A stretch of 64,000 nucleotides of DNA from Diospyros lotus (Eukaryota > Streptophyta > Magnoliopsida > Ericales > Ebenaceae): assembly GCF_014633365.1 (NCBI RefSeq), contig NC_068346.1, forward strand, positions 12,359,030 to 12,423,029. Direction: 5' to 3'. The number at the start of each line of letters is the position of its first letter. Position 1 is the first letter of the stretch. The notes beneath the pieces are model-generated. The model searched no databases. It was not told the DNA's origin and was given only the letters and a program-made list of their open reading frames with translations. Positions 63,406-64,000 of this stretch are shown in pieces. Made by a program: the position numbers and the translations under genes.

Positions 63406-64000
63406 GTGGATAAAGGAGGGTTCCAAAGGCTTACTGGCAGGTTGATTTACCTCTCTCATACTAGGCCTGGCATAGCTTTTGCTGTCAGCCTAGTAAGTCA
63501 ATTCATGCACAACCCAACCGAGGAGTATATGCAGGCAGTGAGGAGGATCTTGAGCTACCTAAAGGCCACACTGGGTAAGGGCATCTTGTATAAAACTGGG
63601 GCTGAATTAAATGTATAAGGATTTACAGATGCAGATTATGGTGGTTCTCTAATTGATAGGAGATCCACAACTGGATATTGTGTGTGTTTTTTTTTTTTTT
63701 TTGGGGGGGGGGGGGAGGAATCTTGTGTATTGTAGGAGTAAAAAGCAAAGCATTGTGGTAAGGTCTACTGCAGAGGCAGAATTTAGGGCTATGGCCTTGG
63801 GTTTATGTGAATTGATGTGGGTACGGATTATTTTGAAAGATTTGAAGATCAAGATTCAAGGTACTATTGAACTATTTTGTGATAATCAATTAGCTATTAA
63901 TATTACTCACAATCCTGTTCAACATGACATGACAAAACATATAAAAATAGACCGGCACTTTATAAATGAGAAGTTGGATGCTGGTCTAATTCAGATTCCC
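63406..64000 (+). pseudogene. copia RNase H region, broken by a T16G13 run
   Basis: GGFQRLTGRLIYLSHTRPGI (from 63415) and FTDADYGGSLIDRRSTTGYC (from about 63620) are followed by T16 (63687-63702) and G13 (63703-63715) within the domain. Then AEAEFRAM, LFCDNQLAI and TKHIKIDRHF appear out of frame. The 3' end and 3' LTR lie beyond the window. Confidence 0.8.

Larger units (their letters stand above)
59249..64000 (+). mobile_element. Degenerate Ty1/copia retrotransposon in SCD2 intron 10 (runs off right edge)
   Basis: LTR, PBS, gag, protease, integrase, reverse transcriptase and RNase H follow in copia order in the same orientation as the SCD2-like gene. Numerous stops and frameshifts make it non-autonomous. 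It begins about 800 bp after the intact exon-10 donor, so it is most simply an intronic insertion. Whether SCD2 resumes after it cannot be seen. Confidence 0.9.

Noticed and set aside
1..64000. CRISPR arrays, tRNA genes, bacterial-type operons
   Set aside because: None seen; the tRNA-like and 5S-like segments belong to a SINE and a Cassandra element.

Overview
The window is nuclear DNA from a flowering plant, most likely a eudicot. It is AT-rich, with intron-rich genes, (CT)n and (AT)n microsatellites, and several plant transposon classes (Ty1/copia, Ty3/gypsy, Cassandra TRIM, RTE LINE, a tRNA-derived SINE, PIF/Harbinger-like MITEs). The species cannot be named from sequence alone. I rebuilt gene models by joining exons whose splice sites, codon phases and protein families agree. 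No bacterial features, CRISPR arrays, tRNAs or rRNA genes were seen, apart from 5S-like segments inside a Cassandra element.

Layout. 146-1692 (-): 5' part of a plastid-targeted DUF2301 membrane protein gene that runs off the left edge. 8165-10105 (-): two-exon AP2/ERF factor of the ABR1/ERF110 type. 12300-21815 (-): MEI2-like RNA-binding protein, 14 coding exons, 987 codons, one GC-AG intron. 27021-29638 (-): ASR3-like trihelix factor, three exons. 38044-46522 (+): CPL3-like RNA polymerase II CTD phosphatase, 12 coding exons, 1291 codons. 55295-58444 (+): first ten coding exons of an SCD2-like coiled-coil trafficking protein. Its next intron holds a decayed Ty1/copia element (about 59249 to the right edge), so the C-terminal exons lie outside the window.

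The genes are not an operon or cluster. They are independent housekeeping and regulatory genes (plastid membrane protein, stress transcription factor, RNA binding, immune/ABA transcription control, Pol II CTD dephosphorylation, vesicle trafficking). The intergenic DNA and the long introns are layered with transposons. The most striking structure is a near-perfect 1755-bp foldback at 49495-51249 with a TAA target duplication, able to form a hairpin of about 850 bp. Also notable are a complete Cassandra TRIM (52066-52665) with both LTRs, PBS, PPT and TSD; two Harbinger-like elements with GC-rich cores; and a DUF4283 retroelement ORF split by a TIR element.
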